From positions 806,001 to 870,000 of the forward strand of contig NZ_VTTM01000001.1 in assembly GCF_008364795.1 (NCBI RefSeq): a stretch of DNA of 64,000 nucleotides, in the 5' to 3' direction. The stretch is from Azospirillum oryzae (GTDB taxonomy: Bacteria; Pseudomonadota; Alphaproteobacteria; Azospirillales; Azospirillaceae). Below the pieces are notes generated by a model. It did not search any database, was not told the DNA's origin, and saw only the letters and a program-made list of their open reading frames with translations. The translations under genes were made by a program, and so were the position numbers. Positions 61,137 through 64,000 of the stretch are shown piece after piece (the stretch's first letter is position 1; each line of letters opens with the position of its first letter).

Positions 61137-62759
61137 ATGATCCGCTTCGATAACGTCAGCAAGCAGAACGGCCACCGCATCCTGTTCCTGGAGGCCTCCG
61201 CGGCGCTCAATCGCGGCGAGAAGATCGGGCTGGTCGGTCCGAATGGTGCCGGCAAGACGACCCTTTTCCGCATGATCACCGGCGAGGAGCAGCCGGACGG
61301 CGGTCAGGTCGCCATCGAGAAGCAGGTCAGCATCGGCTATTTCAACCAGGATGTCGGCGAGATGTCCGGCCGTTCCGCCGTGGCGGAGGTGATGGACGGC
61401 GCCGGCCCGGTCAGTGTCGTCGCCGCCGAACTGGCGGAGTTGGAAGCCGCCATGGCCGATCCGGATCGCGCAGACGAGATGGACGCCATCATCGAACGCT
61501 ACGGCGAGGTGCAGGCCCGCTTTGACGAGCTGGGCGGCTATGAGCTGGAGGGCAAGGCGCGCGAGGTGCTGGCCGGCCTCAGCTTCAGCCAGGAGATGAT
61601 GGACGGTGACGTCGGCGGGCTTTCGGGCGGCTGGAAGATGCGCGTGGCGCTGGCCCGCATCCTGCTGATGCGCCCCGACGCCATGCTGCTCGACGAGCCC
61701 AGCAACCATCTGGACATCGAAAGCCTGATCTGGCTGGAAGGCTTCCTGAAGGGCTACGAAGGCGCCCTGCTGATGACCTCGCATGACCGCGAGTTCATGA
61801 ACCGCATCGTCACCAAGATCATCGAGATCGACGGCGGAACCCTGACCAGCTATTCCGGCGACTACGGCTTCTACGAGAAGCAGCGGGCGCTGAAGGAGAA
61901 GCAGCAGGAGGCGCAGTTCGAACGCCAGCAGGCGATGCTGGCGAAGGAGCTGAAGTTCATCGAGCGCTTCAAGGCTCGCGCCTCGCACGCCTCGCAGGTG
62001 CAGAGCCGGGTGAAGAAGCTGGACAAGATCGAACGCTTCGAGCCGCCCAAGCGCCGCCAGGTGGTGACCTTCGACTTCCCGCCGGCCCCGCGCTCCGGCG
62101 ACGACGTGGCGGTTCTGAAGAATGTCCACAAGGGCTATGGCAGCCGCGCCATCTATGAGGGGCTGGACCTGACCATCCGCCGCAAGGAACGCTGGTGCGT
62201 GATGGGCGTCAACGGCGCCGGCAAATCGACCCTGCTGAAGCTGATCGCCGGCGCGACCGAACCGGACAGCGGCACCGTCACCGTCGGCGGCAGCGTCAAG
62301 ATGGGCTATTTCTCGCAGCATGCGATGGAGCTGCTGGACGGCGACCAGACCATCTTTGAATCGCTGGAGGCGCATTTCCCGCAGGCCAGCCAGGGCTCGC
62401 TGCGGGCGCTGGCCGGCTGCTTCGGTTTCTCCGGCGACGATGTGGAGAAGAAGTGCCGGGTGCTGTCGGGTGGCGAGAAGGCCCGTCTGGTGATGGCGAT
62501 CATGCTGTTCAACCCGCCCAACTTCCTGGTGCTGGACGAGCCGACCAACCACCTGGACCTCGACACCAAGCAGATGCTGATCCAGGCGCTGGCGGCCTAT
62601 GAGGGCACGATGCTGTTCGTGTCGCACGACCGCCATTTCCTGGCGGCATTGTCCAACCGCGTGCTGGAACTGACGCCGGAGGGGATCCACCAGTATGGCG
62701 GCGGCTACACCGAATATGTTGAGCGCACCGGGCAGGAGGCGCCGGGGCTGCGGAGTTAA
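61137..62759 (+). CDS. ABC-F family ATPase (YbiT-like)
   Basis: A 540-residue soluble protein with two ABC domains and no membrane part, of the ABC-F group that acts on ribosomes. Domain 1: GLVGPNGAGKTTLFRMI, GGLSGGWKMRVALARILL, MLLDEPSNHLDIESL. The helical linker (about 240-310, EKQQEAQFERQQAMLAKELK) is the P-site tRNA interaction motif. Domain 2: VMGVNGAGKSTLLKLIAG, LSGGEKARLVMAIMLF, LVLDEPTNHLDLDTKQM. Length is closest to YbiT (530). Related ABC-F proteins relieve stalling at proline-rich or acidic sequences. Confidence 0.93.
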   Translation: MIRFDNVSKQNGHRILFLEASAALNRGEKIGLVGPNGAGKTTLFRMITGEEQPDGGQVAIEKQVSIGYFNQDVGEMSGRSAVAEVMDGAGPVSVVAAELAELEAAMADPDRADEMDAIIERYGEVQARFDELGGYELEGKAREVLAGLSFSQEMMDGDVGGLSGGWKMRVALARILLMRPDAMLLDEPSNHLDIESLIWLEGFLKGYEGALLMTSHDREFMNRIVTKIIEIDGGTLTSYSGDYGFYEKQRALKEKQQEAQFERQQAMLAKELKFIERFKARASHASQVQSRVKKLDKIERFEPPKRRQVVTFDFPPAPRSGDDVAVLKNVHKGYGSRAIYEGLDLTIRRKERWCVMGVNGAGKSTLLKLIAGATEPDSGTVTVGGSVKMGYFSQHAMELLDGDQTIFESLEAHFPQASQGSLRALAGCFGFSGDDVEKKCRVLSGGEKARLVMAIMLFNPPNFLVLDEPTNHLDLDTKQMLIQALAAYEGTMLFVSHDRHFLAALSNRVLELTPEGIHQYGGGYTEYVERTGQEAPGLRS

Positions 62760-62871
62760 GTTCAGCGCTCTCCCTTCACTCCAAGTGAACGTCCCCTTCA
62801 GAACAAGTCATTGGTCGTGAAGGACGACGAGGCGTAGCATCACCTCCGTTGTCAAGACAGCGGAGGCGGAC

Positions 62872-63963
62872 ATGCCCTCTCACACGGAATCCCTAGAACG
62901 GCTGGGGCTGCGGTCGCCGGTGATCCAGGCGCCGATGGCCGGGGGCGGCGACACGGCGGCGCTGGTGGCGGCGGTCAACGAGGCCGGCGGGCTGGGCTTC
63001 GTCGGCGCCGCCTACCTCACACCGGCGCAGATCGCCGAGCGGGCGCGCGACATCCGCGACCGCACCGCCCTGCCCTTCGGCATCAACCTGTTCGCGCCGA
63101 CGCCGGCACCCGGACCGGCGCCGATGATGGCCGAGGCGATGGCCCGCGTGGCAGACTTCCACGCCGAGCTTGGGTTGCCGGAGGCGGAGGAGCCCGCTTA
63201 CTCCGGCGATGCGTTCGACCGGCAGATGGCGGCCCTGCTGGACAGCGGAGCGGCCTTCTACAGCGTCACCTTCGGGCTGCCGCCGGCCGACAGCGTCGCC
63301 GCGGCCAAGGCGCGCGGCATACGGGTGCTGGGCACCGCGACCACGGTGGCGGAGGCGGTGGCGCTCGAACGGGTCGGCGTCGATGCGGTGATCGCCCAGG
63401 GCGGAGAAGCGGGCGGGCATCGCGGCAGCTTCATGGGCGATGCCTGGGAGGATCGGGGGGCCAATCTGGTCGGCACGATGGCGCTGGTGCCGCAGGTGGC
63501 GGATGCGGTGGGCGTGCCGGTGATCGCGTCGGGCGGCATCATGGACGGGCGCGGCATAGCGGCGGCGCTGGCGTTGGGTGCGACGGCGGTGCAGATGGGC
63601 ACCGTCTTCCTGACCACCGAGGAGGCCGGCATTCCGGAGGCGCACAAGGCCGCCATCCTGGCGGCGCGGGAGGACCAGACCCGCATCACCCGCGCCTTCT
63701 CCGGCCGGCCGGCGCGCGGCATCGTCAACCGCTTCATGGAGGCGGTGGAGGACCCGGACGCGCCCGACGCGGTATTGCCCTTTCCCTTGCAGAACACGCT
63801 GACCCGGCCGCTGCGCACCGTCGCAGGCAAGGCCGGCCGGGCGGAGTTCCTGTCGCTGTGGGCCGGCCAGGGGCTGGGGCTGGCACGGCGGCGCCCGGCC
63901 GGTGAACTGGTCGCCGACCTGCTGCGCGGGACCGAGGCGGTACGGCGGCGGCTGGCCGGCTGA
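62872..63963 (+). CDS. NAD(P)H-dependent flavin oxidoreductase, nitronate monooxygenase family
   Basis: A 363-residue TIM-barrel flavoprotein. Family signatures are VIQAPMAGGGDTAALVAAVN, GLGFVGAAYLTPAQIAERAR, LPFGINLFAPTP, VIAQGGEAGGHRGSFMG (FMN and active-site His) and PVIASGGIMDGRGIAAALAL with GATAVQMGTVFLTTEE. Members oxidise nitronates such as propionate-3-nitronate, or act as enoyl reductases, so the exact substrate is open. ggagg lies seven bases upstream. A small palindrome ttcact cca agtgaa (62775-62789) lies 83 bases before the start. Confidence 0.92.
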   Translation: MPSHTESLERLGLRSPVIQAPMAGGGDTAALVAAVNEAGGLGFVGAAYLTPAQIAERARDIRDRTALPFGINLFAPTPAPGPAPMMAEAMARVADFHAELGLPEAEEPAYSGDAFDRQMAALLDSGAAFYSVTFGLPPADSVAAAKARGIRVLGTATTVAEAVALERVGVDAVIAQGGEAGGHRGSFMGDAWEDRGANLVGTMALVPQVADAVGVPVIASGGIMDGRGIAAALALGATAVQMGTVFLTTEEAGIPEAHKAAILAAREDQTRITRAFSGRPARGIVNRFMEAVEDPDAPDAVLPFPLQNTLTRPLRTVAGKAGRAEFLSLWAGQGLGLARRRPAGELVADLLRGTEAVRRRLAG

Positions 63964-64000
63964 CCGCCTGTCGAGCGGGGCTGCTCAGCCGGCCTCGACC

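Noticed and set aside
63985..64000. Possible end of a minus-strand gene (VEAG then stop) at the right edge
   Set aside because: Only four codons are visible, too few to support a call.

Overview
The window is GC-rich, densely packed bacterial chromosome. Gene content and order point to an alphaproteobacterium of the Rhodospirillales, most likely Azospirillum or a close relative. The signs are ruvCAB-ybgC-tolQRAB-pal-cpoB-tilS in one direction, fthC-6S RNA-zapA beside tkt-gap, a TRAP dicarboxylate-type locus with its own FixJ-like regulator, and cysG-DUF2849-cysI-DUF934 opposite cysH-cysD-cysNC. The genus is an inference from arrangement and protein style; no rRNA gene is present to confirm it. 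No prophage, insertion sequence or CRISPR array was seen, so this looks like core chromosome with a few small accessory insertions.

Layout. 1-10.5 kb (minus): yebC, the Holliday-junction genes ruvC-ruvA-ruvB, then ybgC and the complete Tol-Pal envelope machine, ending in a tilS cut by the window edge. 10.7-13.4 kb (minus): DUF29, ymdB-like phosphoesterase, fthC, 6S RNA, zapA and a DUF4164 coiled-coil protein. 13.8-22.8 kb (mostly plus): tkt, gap, fba, thiE and a TSUP transporter, interrupted by a chemoreceptor and an orphan HicB protein; no pgk is found between gap and fba. 23-31 kb: fadL-type porin, epmA and efp, suhB, then a three-gene set (OmpA-like, MotA/TolQ-like, MotB-like) that looks like an ion-driven envelope machine. 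31-38 kb (minus): GNAT, M16 peptidase, thrC, dusA, tRNA-Glu, recJ. 38-48.3 kb: a lone molybdopterin oxidoreductase, the TRAP transporter dctPQM, divergent sensor kinase and response regulator genes, and a second kinase. 48.4-51.6 kb: a long pentapeptide-repeat protein, a Tat-type DUF882/M15 protein and an EEP-family enzyme. 51.9-58.7 kb: assimilatory sulfate reduction. 58.8-64 kb: MFS transporter with a divergent MetR-like regulator, an ABC-F ATPase and a nitronate monooxygenase-like flavoprotein.

Points of most interest. (1) ruvC is fused in frame, through a GC-rich palindromic repeat, to a DUF559/Vsr-like endonuclease domain; the same repeat occurs at two other places in the window. (2) The MotA/MotB/OmpA-like set at 27.6-31.0 kb has the hallmarks of a proton-driven, peptidoglycan-anchored machine, yet is neither flagellar nor the Tol system also present here. 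(3) TolA carries very long polyproline runs, and the window also encodes EF-P, its modifying enzyme EpmA, YebC and an ABC-F protein, all from families linked to polyproline or stalled translation. (4) Several palindromic repeats sit between or inside operons, including one between dctP and dctQ.
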